64,000 nt of DNA from Antennarius striatus (GCF_040054535.1 NC_090796.1:8678501-8742500); one strand, 5' to 3'. Positions 1 to 12,052 are shown, numbered from the stretch's first letter. Notes: generated from the sequence alone by a model not told the origin. Numbers and translations are program-made.

Positions 1-2633
1 GACATGCTGAGGAGACTTAAAATGGATATGAACTCACAGAAGCAAAGGAGTAGGTGATCCCCAGCCATATGGTGGAGACGAGAGGGGGGACATAAGAGAA
101 GGCCAGGAGACCAAACGCGGGCAGCGAGAGGACAGCACAGGAAACAATGAAGATGCCCCGCAGACCCACGTAATCCTGCAATGAACAACAGAAAGATTTA
201 TTACTGCTTGTCTGCTTATTTGATATTACTTCTTACAACTTGTGGACAGCTTAGAAACAGATTCAGGTTATAGATACTTACTATGAGAAAGCCTGCGCCA
301 GCTGACAGGACCAGTGAGCTGTCATAAATTGCACCGGCAATATAAGCTGCCTCCTTCTGACTGTAGCCACTGTACTTATCCTGAATGAATTTACTGGACA
401 GAAAAAGAAAATTATATATATGTAGTCTATCCATTTGACTAGGGTTAACACTCTGAGATGACTTTAGGCACATCAGGTGATAAAGAATTATCAGATAATT
501 TTTAAAATAATGTAATATGCACATATGAATATGTTGACAGATCTACCTGGCATCTGCAACAAATGGGAAGATACCATTGTAAAAGAACATAATGGAGAGA
601 ACCAGTAACCAGTATCTTAGTGACAGGAGCTTCACATCCTGAATTCTCTAGACACAAACACACACATAAAGACACATTTTTTATAACAATAAAAAATGTT
701 AGGTCCTATTCTTTTTGACTTGTAGATATTGCCTCTTGGAAATGTCAGCAGGAGTTAACTGCACTTTAATATTCAGTTTCCAATGCTATGCTTATGATGT
801 ACTGTTTTACATAGCTCCGCCTCCTGATGAATCAGGGCCAATAGGATTTAAGATGATAATTCTTGGAGTTGTAGTGATTTTACTGTTTATTATATCTGTT
901 CAGCATAATGTCGTTCCATTTCTTCACTGTTTTATATTTGTTGTAATGTACAGTTGGCATGTCAATACACTAGAATTTTTACTGTTATTATATATTTTGT
1001 TTTACGACATGACTGTATGTCCTACAAATTGCCCCTCTGTAATGAATAAAGTGCTTAGAATAGAATAGAATAGAATAGAATAAAATACCACTTTGCTGGA
1101 CTCCTCTTGAATGGCACCATCTAGGCCCAGCTGCTCCACCCCAATCTTATCCAGTTTACTGACTACAATGGCAGATAGAAAGCTCAGCACACACAATAGT
1201 GCACCTAGAAAACAAAGCATGAATGGTCAAAATGGCATAAAGAAAATTTTTTTATGATGTCAATTCAGTTGTGCTCTAAACGTACCACCCCAGAGTGTCC
1301 ACTGCATGCCATATTTTTCTTCAAACCTCTGGGTGAGGAAAAAGTTCAGGACTGAACCGAAGCGAGAGAAAGTCAAGGTGAGACCAAACGCCAACGCCAG
1401 CTCCTTCCCTTTGAACCAAAAGGCTGTGATGCGGTTCTGAACAACTGATGGGGACACAAACGACACAGGATCTTAGGACTGTTCTTCTGAGGTGATACTG
1501 CTAATGGTGTGAATAAAGTGGCCTCACCAGTCAGAGATCCACTGCCTGACCCAAACAGGAGTCGGCCTGTGAGCATGAGTGGCAGCAGATAGGGAGTTCC
1601 TTTGAAGTGGGAGCCCAGTGCAAACAGAGAGGAGCCCAAAACACACAGAGAGGAGGACAAAAGCACTCCAACTGTAGCGAAGAGAAGGACACTTGATTCA
1701 TCGTCAATTAGCACAAAATCGGTTGTCCGAGGGGAACAGGCTAAAATATAAGTCATTATGCAAACCTACATTGGTTTCCTAATTTGTCACTAAGAAACCC
1801 AGCCATGATCACCACTAAGGCATTCCTGTTGAGAGATGACGGCATTAGCTGCACTTGATATAATCCACAAATTACAGTAGTGTGTGTGTGTGTGTGTGTG
1901 TGTGTTGCAGTAGAGTCAGCAAAGAGTGTGTGTGTTTGTTTACGTCCAAGCATAGATTGCATAGAGAAGATTGTACTGCTGAGGGGTCATCCCCAATCCC
2001 AACACACAGTCAATGGTTCCATTGATCACTGTTGCATTGGGACATGTCAGGTTCTGTCAGGTGAAAGGAAGCCGGTTATAAAAATGTACAGAGCCACAAA
2101 CTGAGAACAGGCTTTGGATTAGAACTCCTGATGCCTCCTACTTACCCCTTGGAACTGATTCTGTAAAACACTGGGGATGTCAAAGCAGAAGTAGGAGCCA
2201 AATGCCAGCAGACAGTTGAACAACTGCACCACAAAGCGGTAATACGCTGTAACAAAAATAAATAAACAAACAAGTAAGTAAGTAAATAAATAACTGCTCG
2301 TTGGTATTTACGGTACGTTCTTTCACTTAGGAAAACAGAGGTTTTGAACAAAAGATTTTACAAACAGCACTGACAAAACCTTTTGGCATGACACCATAGT
2401 TAATGACTTATTGGTCAGTGATTTTAGAAGACGGCCGATCATAACATAACAATAAATGCTGACTTCGCATTAGTTCTTTGAGCGACACTTTAGGCTGAAA
2501 ATGCTGAGTTTGTCATTCTGTGGTCCAGTTTATCCGGGAAATTCACGGTCTTTCCAGTTCCAAGTGAAGCTATCAGCATTTTTTCATAAATAAACCGGCG
2601 GTCAGACATACCTTTCTCTGCCAGGTCGGTCAT
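1..2633 (-). CDS. mfsd1l: MFSD1-like major facilitator transporter (partial, 3' end off window)
   Basis: Multi-pass membrane transporter of the major facilitator superfamily. The family relative MFSD1 is a lysosomal membrane protein reported to export dipeptides; function here is inferred from that. Coding exons on the minus strand: 2612-2633, 2146-2246, 1944-2053, 1770-1825, 1528-1671, 1286-1444, 1089-1204, 547-647, 282-393, 38-175. All borders are GT-AG and phases join, giving 353 codons; the last quarter lies left of the window. Seen in the sequence: an N-terminal helix around FGSYFCFDIPSVLQNQ, YNLLYAIYAW, the loop GFLSDKLGN, and AFWFKGKELALAFG, all lining up with MFSD1. Start chosen at MTDLAEKAYYRF, which leaves about 9 residues before helix 1, much shorter than human MFSD1, whose dileucine-bearing tail I do not see. 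An in-frame ATG at 2921 exists but reads through sequence unlike the family. The true 5' end is uncertain. It could be named mfsd1 or mfsd1-like. Confidence 0.88.
1056..1083. repeat. (TAGAA)n short tandem repeat
   Basis: About five copies of a TAGAA pentamer, ending a few bases from the splice donor of the mfsd1-like exon 1089-1204, on the intron side. Confidence 0.9.
1881..1905. repeat. (TG)n microsatellite
   Basis: An uninterrupted TG dinucleotide run in the short intron between the mfsd1-like exons 1770-1825 and 1944-2053. Confidence 0.95.
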
Positions 2634-3273
2634 CGTGAACGAACCGAGGCTGTAAAAAGACTGCTGACTTTTATTTTGTTCACATGAGCTGCTTCTGAGT
2701 CCAGGACAGGCGGTCCCGAACTTCTGTTCTATTTGACATGCAGATCCCCACAATAAAGACACCTTTTCTTTTCTTTCTTTTTTTGACACCACTGTTGTTT
2801 TGGAAATCTGTTTAACATTAAATCCTTGAAACTTTATTGCCTGGAATCTGTTTTCTATAAACAGTCGAGATACTGTTGAAATCTGTTCCTCCAGACACTC
2901 AAACAACTTATTCAATCGCAATAAGTGGCTTTGAAACGTAATAAACCACTATCAATAGAGAGTCATATACTGTTAATTATTTATTATTAATCAACTGAAT
3001 TATTCTTTTTCTTCATGTGCTTGCCCGCAAGAATTTAACGCTCATTTTGGAATAACTTTAAAGCAAAAAAATCTGTTATTTGAAAATGTCTCAATGGTCT
3101 TGGGACCAGTGAGACATTGGAATACTGTATAGCGAACGCGGTTTGGCTCTAGTGTCCATCAGCGGACACCGTACACATTAGAACATCCAAACTCTGCTCC
3201 TGCGCACACGCAGAAATCCAATACTGTATCTTTAACGCGGTGGATTCAATGTGTCGACGTGTAAACTTGTGAA
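2634..3273. promoter_or_regulatory. Shared head-to-head promoter region, mfsd1-like / eme2
   Basis: The start codons of the divergent mfsd1-like and eme2 genes are 640 bases apart with no other gene between, so both must be driven from here. The stretch nearest eme2 (about 3130-3230) holds several CpGs (GCGAACGCGG, GTGCGCACACGC-like words) in otherwise AT-rich DNA. No TATA box was convincing. Transcription starts are not determinable from sequence alone. Confidence 0.6.
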
Positions 3274-4328
3274 ATGTCTGCGCTGCGCAGAGTTCACACA
3301 TGGGAAATATCCGAATCTGAGGAAAGCGACGTTGAAGTTAACCGGAAAGAGAAAAGTCAGACGGAAACACTGAGCGCATGTGTCACAGAGGATCAGGAAT
3401 CCGATTCCCAAACCCTCCCGCCGTCCGCGGCACCGGGCGGCGAGTCCACCGGAGCCCCGGTTCCGTCTCCAGTGAGACCGGACTGTCGGAGCGCACAAAG
3501 AAAACGCCGCACCAAAGAGGAGATAGAGGCCGACAGACAAAAGGCCAGAGAGAGGAAGGAGGAGAGGCTGAGGCGGAGAGCCGCCAAAGCCGTGGAGCAG
3601 GAGGAGAGGAGAAGGGAGCAGCAGAGGAGGAAGGAGGCAGCGCGGAGCGTGAGGAGGCTGAGGCCGGAGAGCTGCCTGAAGAGTCTGACGGTCTGCCTGG
3701 ACCCAGGTACACCCGGTGCTGCCTTCACGGACTGTCGGAATTTTACCTTCTAATGTTAACAATATTCACTACAGTTCGAATGTGTTATCTGTTGTTCACA
3801 GGTTTGTCTGAGTATATAGGCAGTTTTGAAATAAACCTACATCATAATAAATTCTGACACATATAATAACAAATGAGTACAAAGTCCAAAATTGGACAAC
3901 ATTTTCATGTATAATTTTTCTGACGCACCCATGTACAGTACTGACTTGCTCAAGTCTGTTTCTCTGACATCAGTCAGTAAGGTTAGGAAGGGTCAGGTTA
4001 GGTTAGGTTAGATCAGGCTAGGTAAGGTTAGATTAAGTTAGGTTAGGTTTGGGAACAATGACAATAGGTAGAAGTTATGCACAAGCGTGTTTGTCTAAAA
4101 GTCTCTCTTTCTCTATAGATTGAAAAAAAATTAAGGAAAAAAGTAAAAGACTTGATTGTACAAGAGATGATTGTGGAGAACAGATAATTGGTTATTTTTT
4201 TTCTGACTTTTGTCTGTTTTTTTTTTAGTTTGATCATCTTTAGTTTGATAAATGTTGAAAGGTTAGATGTTTCTTTGTTCAGAAAACGCACACTATTGAA
4301 AATCCTCTTTACTTGAATCTCTTTGGGA

Positions 4329-4372
<44 letters not shown>

Positions 4373-6213
4373 TGTTAAGCTCTCCTGCAGCAGGAGGGTT
4401 CAGATATCTTGTTAGATACCCTCGCTTCCTTAGAGTGGAAGTTCACCATTGAGAGCCAGCAGCTCCCACGCAGCATCACTTGGACCAGAGATTTACCACA
4501 GGTAGGGATTTATCACATCTTTCATAATATCTGTGAATATAACTTCAGCACCAGAGGAAGCTTAGCAGAAATGCATATCTGCAATTTTTGACATGTTATG
4601 TCCTTTGTTGTTTATATTTTTGTACATTTTTTTATTATACATTCATATTTCAATTGTACATTTTAATTATTTCTATTTAATTCCCGTGTTTAGATTGACA
4701 TATTCTTGCACTTCTGTATTATGCAGGGAGATGGTGGACAGGAAACTGTGGAGGAGGAACAAATGGTTCTGCTCCTCTATCTGACTGACCTCATGGACAT
4801 GACAATGTCTGTAAAGAAAGTAAGTGCCCCTATCGCTTCAGATAAATGAACTCTGAAGACATCCTACATAATGGACACCTGTTGTCAATGCAGATGTTAG
4901 ACAGTAAAGAGGAAGAGACTGCAGTGGATTCCTTATTCAGTCCTCTTCTGGAGTACCTCAACAGGGATGTGAAGAAGGTCGTCACCTTCCTAGTGACAGG
5001 CGCTCAACCAGATTACTGGTTAGTATACGTGTCTGTGATGAATAATAAACATAAATACCATTTATGGGCTCTTCTTTAATATGTTACTAATATACACTTG
5101 ACAACTTAGCTAAATTTACAAATCTGATCGAAAAAATCAAATGCTGCATAATCTGGTTTATTGATCTACCAACAGGGTCGATGCTTGTGGTGAATGTTCG
5201 CTTGTTGAAACACGACAATCCAAACTAGGGATGGATAATCTGGACTTTGAGGAGGTCAGTTTGCTTTGAAACTCTTCCTTCCTGAGATGAGTTCAGTGCT
5301 GATGATTTGTCAAACTTAAATCCTCTTTAAGTAGATTGATCAGTTATCTAATTTTAAAAAAATATTGTACATACTTGACATTCCAGGACACACTCTGGTA
5401 CATGAGCTGAGCTTTAATTCACCACAGTTGAGTATTCTAAATGAAGAACTTCTTGTCTCTAGGTTCTTGTGTATCTGCAGGTCTGTAAGAATATCTCAGT
5501 CGTCTTCTTGGATGACTGGCAGGAGATCACTAACCACGTGTGTGCTGTCACTAAGGCCTTATCGAAGCGTCCTTTCAAGTACGCAGCCTCTCTAGTTTTG
5601 TCACATTAGCAGATGAGGGAAGCTTCCATTACATGTCTGCTGACGTTTTGTCCTTCCCACTTCCAGACAGCTGATGGAACGGTCAGATCTATCCTTCTAT
5701 GTGGATCATTCATGGGCTGGAGGTGTTCAGGTTCAGAAGGACGGGTCTGGGCTGATTCAGGTCTGGAGCAAGCAGATCCAACAGCTGAACAGAGTTAGTC
5801 CCACTATGGCCTCCACGGTGACGGCAGCCTACCCATCTCCTCAGCTGCTGCTGCAGGTACATCTGATTGAATACAGCAGATGGTGGTACCAATAGTTTGA
5901 TCAAATATCAACACATACATATATCAATATTATCTTCTTGTCTATAAACAGTATATTATTACATTAGCCGTGGTTGTCTTTTCATCTCAAATCACGTGAA
6001 TCAAATGTGAATTCGGTATGTAAGCAGAACTTGAATTGAATTTCCTTTGTTTTTCAGGCATACCAGAGCTTGAAGTCAGAGGAGGACAGAAAGAGGCTGC
6101 TGGCTGGTCTTTTAGTGAAGACCGAAGGTAAAGAGAGACGTCTAGGACCAGAGATGTCAGCCAGAGTTTACTGCTGCCTCACATCCCAGAACCCCCAGCT
6201 GGTCCTGGACTGA
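3274..6213 (+). CDS. eme2: EME2, regulatory subunit of the MUS81 structure-specific endonuclease
   Basis: Non-catalytic XPF-family partner that binds MUS81 and directs cutting of branched DNA at stalled forks and recombination intermediates in the nucleus. Exons: 3274-3706, 4380-4501, 4727-4819, 4894-5018, 5176-5254, 5463-5578, 5667-5856, 6058-6213; 437 aa, in frame throughout. Residues 1-75 are acidic and low complexity; 76-130 is a highly basic, charged helix ([20 protein letters not shown]). From about 134 the degenerate ERCC4 nuclease-like fold begins ([10 protein letters not shown]). The hallmark stretch [14 protein letters not shown], then [14 protein letters not shown] and [13 protein letters not shown], leads into the C-terminal helix-hairpin-helix region. 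EME1 shares these motifs; EME2 is preferred because spsb3 and nubp2 follow in the same order and orientation as in human 16p13.3, and because 437 aa is short for EME1. Start: first ATG of an open exon, [12 protein letters not shown]. Confidence 0.93.
3979..4050. repeat. Imperfect (GGTTA)n telomere-like pentamer array
   Basis: About 70 bases in eme2 intron 1 made of GGTTA units with scattered changes (GGTCA, GGCTA, GATTA). It resembles degenerate TTAGG-type repeats rather than the vertebrate TTAGGG hexamer. Confidence 0.85.
4330..4376. repeat. Compound (TC)n(TG)n microsatellite at a splice acceptor
   Basis: A TC run followed directly by a TG run, ending 3-4 bases before the TTAAG acceptor of eme2 exon 2 (exon begins at 4380). 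It therefore supplies the polypyrimidine tract of that intron. Confidence 0.93.
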
Positions 6214-6475
6214 TCTGTCTGTTTTAGAGATGAATGGACGTCAAACTGAATGTCTTGTCTGATGACACTTTAACAACATTTTGCTGCTAACATGTTTGTG
6301 GATATGTTCTAAGAATACACCTAAGATACAAAGTTCAATATGTAGAGAGGTACTGAACACTAAAAAGAATGTAATATTTTTAAAAAAAAATCAGTCATTA
6401 ATTGCACATTTTGGACCAGTATTTTTTTTTTTGTGATTTCTGTGATTAACATTACAGTTTTGTTTATGTACGAAC

Positions 6476-6481
6476 AATAAA
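6476..6481 (+). terminator. Polyadenylation signal AATAAA, eme2
   Basis: Canonical hexamer about 260 bases after the eme2 stop, the first on this strand after the gene. Confidence 0.7.
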
Positions 6482-6514
6482 AATCAGATGCAAGAGAATT
6501 TGGCAATTTTTTCA

Positions 6515-6520
6515 TTTATT
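6515..6520 (-). terminator. Polyadenylation signal AATAAA, spsb3
   Basis: Minus-strand canonical hexamer about 540 bases after the spsb3 stop. It lies only 34 bases from the eme2 signal on the other strand. Confidence 0.55.
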
Positions 6521-7061
6521 TTTGGGAATTTTCTGAGTATGAAAGTTCATTAATAAATCATATAGCATATAAATTAAAAAAAACCAACTGTTTTAAGCAC
6601 AAACACATCCGCTTTTGGTATTCAAGCGATTATACAACAATAATTTCAACAGTATCAAAAAGCAGCTATTTTCCATCAGTCTACCCCTGAGATTTGAGTG
6701 TACAAAAGATTTCCAGTGTTTTTTCTTTGAGCATTAAACCCAGTAAAAACAGTAATGGGCTTACTTTAAAAAATAGGAAACTCAGTCATCAAAGCAGCAC
6801 AAATGATTCTCGTTAGCTTTTGATAGAAACCAGCAAAATGAAAATGAATGACTGTAACTTCACTTCATCATTTCTTTAAAGGTCTCTATCATTTCTTTAA
6901 ATTACTTCTCATTTTTTAAAAACATTGTTTGAATCTTACATTTGCTAAATAAAGAAAAGGAACAATGATAGAGAAGAAGGTTAAAGGTTGAGATTCCTAA
7001 CTAAAATTTGATGGCAATGGTAGAATAGCTATGTTCTAAACACATGCGTTTCAGGACCGAG

Positions 7062-10000
7062 TCATGTCCAGCGGCATCTTTTGCATTGGTAGTCCTCTGG
7101 CTCTGAGCAGCAGCTTTCGTAGTCGCTGCTGGGAGGAGTTGGAGGACAGTGGCAAGTGCAGGGTAGACTGTGGGCTAACATTTGACAAGGGCACTGGGGT
7201 GGGACTGTGTCAGGAAGCGGGCTGGTGCAGGGACTCGGGTAGTTGGAGGCACTCGGAGTCGATACTGGGCTGGGGCTGAAACACGGGCTCATCTCATCGT
7301 TGAAATCCTCAGGCGAGTTCCTGAGCTGCTCAGAGGATGCAGGGCTGCTGGTGAGGGTGAAGACCCAGCCCAGCCGTATTTGTAGGAGGGTGTGTAGGCC
7401 TGGGGGCAGATCTACAGCTTTTAGCACATCTGGGCAGTGGGGCATCAACTGACGAAGCCGTGCGCAGCAAAAGTACTGCAGAGAGGTGGGCGTGTAGCAG
7501 GCCCGGATCACCTTCATACTGCTTTTGGCTGCAGTGGAACACACCATAGGGTAGAACTTCTTGTTCTGCAGCCTTGTGGCAGCAACACCTGTTGCACAAG
7601 ATTAAAAATAAATTACTTCAAGAAGTACTTCTAGGGATTCATTTTATTTAAACGACAGAGAACCACCCACCTATACAGAGACGGTTCTTGTAGAAGGTCA
7701 AGGTGCCGTTCCAGGTGTCGAGGTGCACTCCTATGATGGAGCCTTGTCCAAACCGAGAGGAGAACTTCACCTTGTCCCCTTTATGATGGAGGTGACCTGG
7801 ATATCAAGCATGTTTGTTTTTTTTGTTGATTATGATGGTGTGGGAAAATTACTCCGAAGAACACACAGTATGATGTAAAAATACTTCAGATCTAACTTCT
7901 GTACAATCAAATAAATATCAAAATGCTAAATATTCATTCACCCTTGTGAGTAGGGGATTATAATGTTGCCTATTGCATTACTATTTTGTTAAACGTGATA
8001 CATAATGCATGCATCTCTCCTTTCAAAGCTCCTCATAAATGTCTGATTTGAATTTTTATGTGTCAGAAAAATTCTGTAATTGAGTAAAAAAAAAAAGTTC
8101 CTACATAAGTGGTAAAAAGTTGTTTAAAATGGATATATTAAGAATAGCTCATCATCATGTTTGAATCTTTAGACTGAGTGCCTCTAACCTGTGTAGGACA
8201 ACCCCCAGCTGTCTGCATCGTGGCCCAGCAGGCTGCCAAAGCTGTATTTGAATTTGTCCAGGTTCACCTCCGACGTTCCAATGCCTATCATCTGCACCAT
8301 TGACAAAGTGAAGACGGTATCAGAACATGAAACCAGCAGAAAGAGTTTTCCGTGACCTCACATCCATCACGCCTACAAACACGCAGACTCACAACTGTTT
8401 TACAACACAGTTGATTTAAGTCCCACCATATCGGTTCCATAGACAGGGGACGTCATCTTGACCTCCCAGAAGTGTTGGCCATCTGCGAGCTCCTCCGTAC
8501 CACGGATGGCTGCTGTGCCGCAGCTGTAGTCCGAGTGAAAGCTCACTTTCCTGTTTTCACAGCTGAGGAAGGCTCCGGAAGACTTGAAGTCATCATCCCA
8601 CTCCCAATCAAAATCTGTTCACAGGAACACACAGGATGATAATATGAGCCGATATCAATGATCCCATTCTTTTTTACTCATGGTAGTCACTAAAGAACAT
8701 CTGTGCTTTCAGTATGTCCGATATTAGTGCAGTATTAACTTCAGTGATCTTGTTTCAATATTCCCAATCCACATTGCTGAATCTTATATTACGCCATGAA
8801 TCGAAACCACTTGTGCCTGTTTTTACAGTATTGTGTTCATAGGTCATAGGACGTGTTTATCGGGTTAGCTCACTCTGATCCTCCTCGCCACAGAGACAGT
8901 CACTGGAGAAACTGAGGCCAGAGGTGACCTCCTCCGGTCGCTCACACTGGCAGAAGGACTCCCCTGTCGTGGCCACTGGACTGGGCAAGCCCACATCCTC
9001 AGATACAGTCTGCAAACTCTGCAGGTAATCCAAGTCTGGCTCCAAATCACTCATCTGTTTGACACAAATATCACAAGCATTATCTTGTAAGTCCAAAGAC
9101 ATGGTCCAGAGATGTTAAACTGGTAGCAGGGAAATAAATTGGATCCAGCAGAGAGAGCTTCAGAATGGTATTTCAAATATTTCTGCAGTTCTGCAGTAAG
9201 AAAAGCTACCAAAGCAGTCCAGAAGGAAAATCCCAATTCTACGAGACAAGTGGGAGCTTCATCAACCAGATGCCAATTTTAAAAGACTCAACATGATAGC
9301 CTTTTCCATAAATGCAGCTCATGCTTCCTATTGGTGAGAGATGACATGTGTGCCTGTGAGGAAGATTAGACCCCTGCCAAAAATACTGAGCCTGCTCCTC
9401 TTTGGAGACCTGACCGTGTCTTGCACGCGGCCAGGTCAGACTGGAGCCCAGTGGAAAACTACTGGTATTCAAGTGGAAATGTTAGATTTTGCATGACCTT
9501 ATCTATAAATTTAGGCATAGCACTCATTTTAAATTTCTCTTAAACAAGAAGGTAATTGATTATCTACGAACCCTTTTTCTTTTTCAGGATTCATTGCTTT
9601 TTCCCAGTCTTGTTTAGTTATCTTATTTTTGATGGGATGTCTTTGGTGTCTCACCTGTCTGGAAATATAAAATCTGAAAGCATTCAAGTGGTCTTACAGA
9701 GGTCTGCTCTCAGGTGCAAATATCAGCAATGTCAGACAAGGACACTTTACTTACTTCATTCCCTTTTGCAAAAGCTATGGCACTATTAAACACCAAAAAG
9801 TCTGCAAAAAGTGCTCCATGCCTTGGACCACAAAAAAACCCACTTGGCCAGAAAAGCTTCATGACATCACATGAAAAAGGAAATTTGCAGGAAGTGGCAG
9901 AGGAGCCTCAATATGAGAATGCTCTATTGTGGTTAATATTAGTTCACCTTTCTGTTATTATGTTGTACATGTAAAATGGTTCCCTTTTGTTTCTATTAGT

Positions 10001-10216
10001 TTTAAATTTTGTTTTACTGCTTTAACACTACTTTGAAACTAATTTCTCATCGTTGTTACATACGTTGCTCCACTTGTTAGTCATTCTACTCAACAAGGCA
10101 CCAGGACTCACCTGTGCCTCAGCCTGGCCTTCCCAATCCTCCCTGTCCGATGTCTGGATCAGCGCCATGGCATCTGCCAAATGCCGAGCCCGGCCATCTC
10201 TGCCTCGTCTCAGCAT
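7062..10216 (-). CDS. spsb3: SPSB3, SPRY domain and SOCS box protein
   Basis: Substrate receptor for Cullin-RING E3 ubiquitin ligases: the SPRY domain binds targets and the SOCS box recruits Elongin B/C. Human SPSB3 has been linked to SNAIL and nuclear cGAS turnover; this is family knowledge. Minus-strand exons: 10112-10216, 8874-9054, 8427-8614, 8189-8291, 7671-7796, 7062-7588; 409 aa. Residues 1-95 are a variable tail ending [12 protein letters not shown] and CGEEDQ as in human. SPRY runs about 96-268 ([64 protein letters not shown]). The SOCS box is about 269-310 ([14 protein letters not shown] to RLGWV). The tail 311-409 is rich in Ser, Pro and Cys and ends KRCRWT, matching the human KRCRRT end, but is over twice the human tail length. 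A non-coding first exon probably lies near 11.83-11.96 kb. Confidence 0.95.
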
Positions 10217-11830
10217 GGACGCTCTGTGAACAGCAGACCCAGCACTTTGTGACCAGCTGACAAAATGTCATGCAAGTTTTATTTGTGCCAGTCAATAAAA
10301 CAAGTGTTGAACTGATGGTGCAGAGCTTCTTTGTTTTAATGGTTAATGTGACATTCAGATTTTACTTATTGAACTAATGTCACACTTAATCATTATTATT
10401 AAGAATGAAAAAAATGTCCTCTAGCAGTCTGGAAAGAAGGCATCAACACCTGAAAGTAGGACAGTTAAAATAGTTCTTGAAGCCAGTGTGAAACTGTTGC
10501 AGAATGTCTTTGGGAGAAAACATGTCCTATCACCTACAGGCTGATCTTGTTCATCTGTTGTAGTTCCATCCATTCCATATTCATGTGGCAGCTAGAAGTG
10601 TCTCCATGCTTTCCTACTTTTATTTACATCAATCCGCTGACTGTATCAGTGTGGCAACATGTCTGACAACTAGCTTCAGCAACTGATAGACACAAATAAG
10701 ACCGACTCAAAGACTACAGGTCATCTTGTACAATTCATAAATAAGATTGTTTTTAATACTAGTATTAACTGGGACACCAGAAATGTTCGAATGCAAGTCT
10801 GGTGTATGTAACACAACTGTGTCCACGTATGACACTTTGTTACGCCTTTTAAACAGACCTTTATATAAATGTAGGTCAAACTAGGTTTCACTGGAACAAA
10901 GGGAACAATTTCATTATAATTCATTAAGAGTATGAATATTGAAAACTGTACCAAGAGGGGTGAATTTAACAAACAATTCTAATGACAAGAATGTTACAGA
11001 ATGTTCCTCTATGCTTTCATAATTACCGTATAGACTTTTACTATGTAAAAACACAAATCTGTCTGTGTTCTGGAATTTGTGACCTGGAAAGCAGCTACCA
11101 CCGGATTTATTGGCTTTAAAGATGACATATAATTTATAGTAATCTCATGTTTTGAGAGTGTTACACCACAAATCAGTAATAATCTTAATCAAATGTTTTA
11201 ATTTTGTTGTTTTGTTTTTCTTAAGGTTATCTTTATTTCCAAGAAACCCAGTTATTAAAAAAAGAAAGATCCTCAACCTGATAGCCATCTCAGTTTATGC
11301 TACCTTTCAGCACAGCAGCTGGTGACTGTTTCCTGAGCAGGTGCAGGAGATAACTGCCAATAGTTTAAATTAGATAGAGGTATAGACTCACTTTAATTGG
11401 GCCTTACCCTACATACTGTATGTGCATCATGTGGACGATCCACTCGGGACAGAACTTGTGACTGCTACTGCCTGTGATTGATACAATTATTTGTGTCTAT
11501 CAGTTGCAGAGGGACTCTCACAGTAATGTGATGGATTATTACATCACGTCAAATCATCAAAATCACTATCAAAGCTGTGCACACATTTTTTTCCAATGAC
11601 ATCCTGTTGTCCCTTCTTAGTCATCCAGCATGTATTTACTACACAAGACTGTTCACTGAAACAATACATTATTCTCCCCTCCAGTAAGAACAGCTGAGAA
11701 TATTTAGGTCCCATTATATGGTCTTTTCAGTCAAATTTGCACTACAGCTGATGTCTATTTTTATCTTTAATTTAAACAACATTCATCTACAGCATGGATA
11801 TCTCAATCGTAGCGGCAATTTTGCTCCTAC

Positions 11831-11960
11831 CTTACAGTCGTATTCCTCGACCCAGTCTTGAAGTGGTTCATTAGAAGGACAGCGTGCTCCTATTTCCGAC
11901 AGTAACAGGTGGAGTTTGCACTCTGCCCCACTTCTTGACAAGCTGCACGTAAACATTACA
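11831..11960 (-). other. Putative untranslated first exon of spsb3
   Basis: Inferred only from the minus-strand donor at its left edge and its position upstream of the coding start. The right limit (transcription start) is a guess. Translation does not begin here: the coding start is in the next exon. Confidence 0.4.
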
Positions 11961-12052
11961 TGGCCACGCCCTTTTCGTGGATACGGCCAACGTAGGGGGT
12001 GGAGTTTGTTAATTTATGCGGAATTACCTTTAACTAAATAGGCTGACGCCAC

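Larger units (their letters stand above)
6214..7061. other. Convergent 3' untranslated regions of eme2 and spsb3
   Basis: AT-rich non-coding stretch between two stop codons. It holds the eme2 AATAAA at 6476-6481 (plus strand) and a minus-strand AATAAA, read as TTTATT at 6515-6520, for spsb3. No open reading frame of note. Confidence 0.7.

Noticed and set aside
715-1068. 117-codon plus-strand open frame inside an mfsd1-like intron
   Set aside because: Antisense, AT-rich and hydrophobic by composition, and it ends in a short tandem repeat.
2490-2921. Upstream in-frame ATG of the mfsd1-like gene giving a 96-residue longer start
   Set aside because: The added sequence is unlike the family and crosses the probable promoter and 5' UTR; the short start joins well to exon 2.
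3378-3857. Long open frames over eme2 exon 1 in other frames and strand
   Set aside because: They are shadows of a GC-rich, charged coding exon; only the frame from 3274 joins to the EME2 exons.
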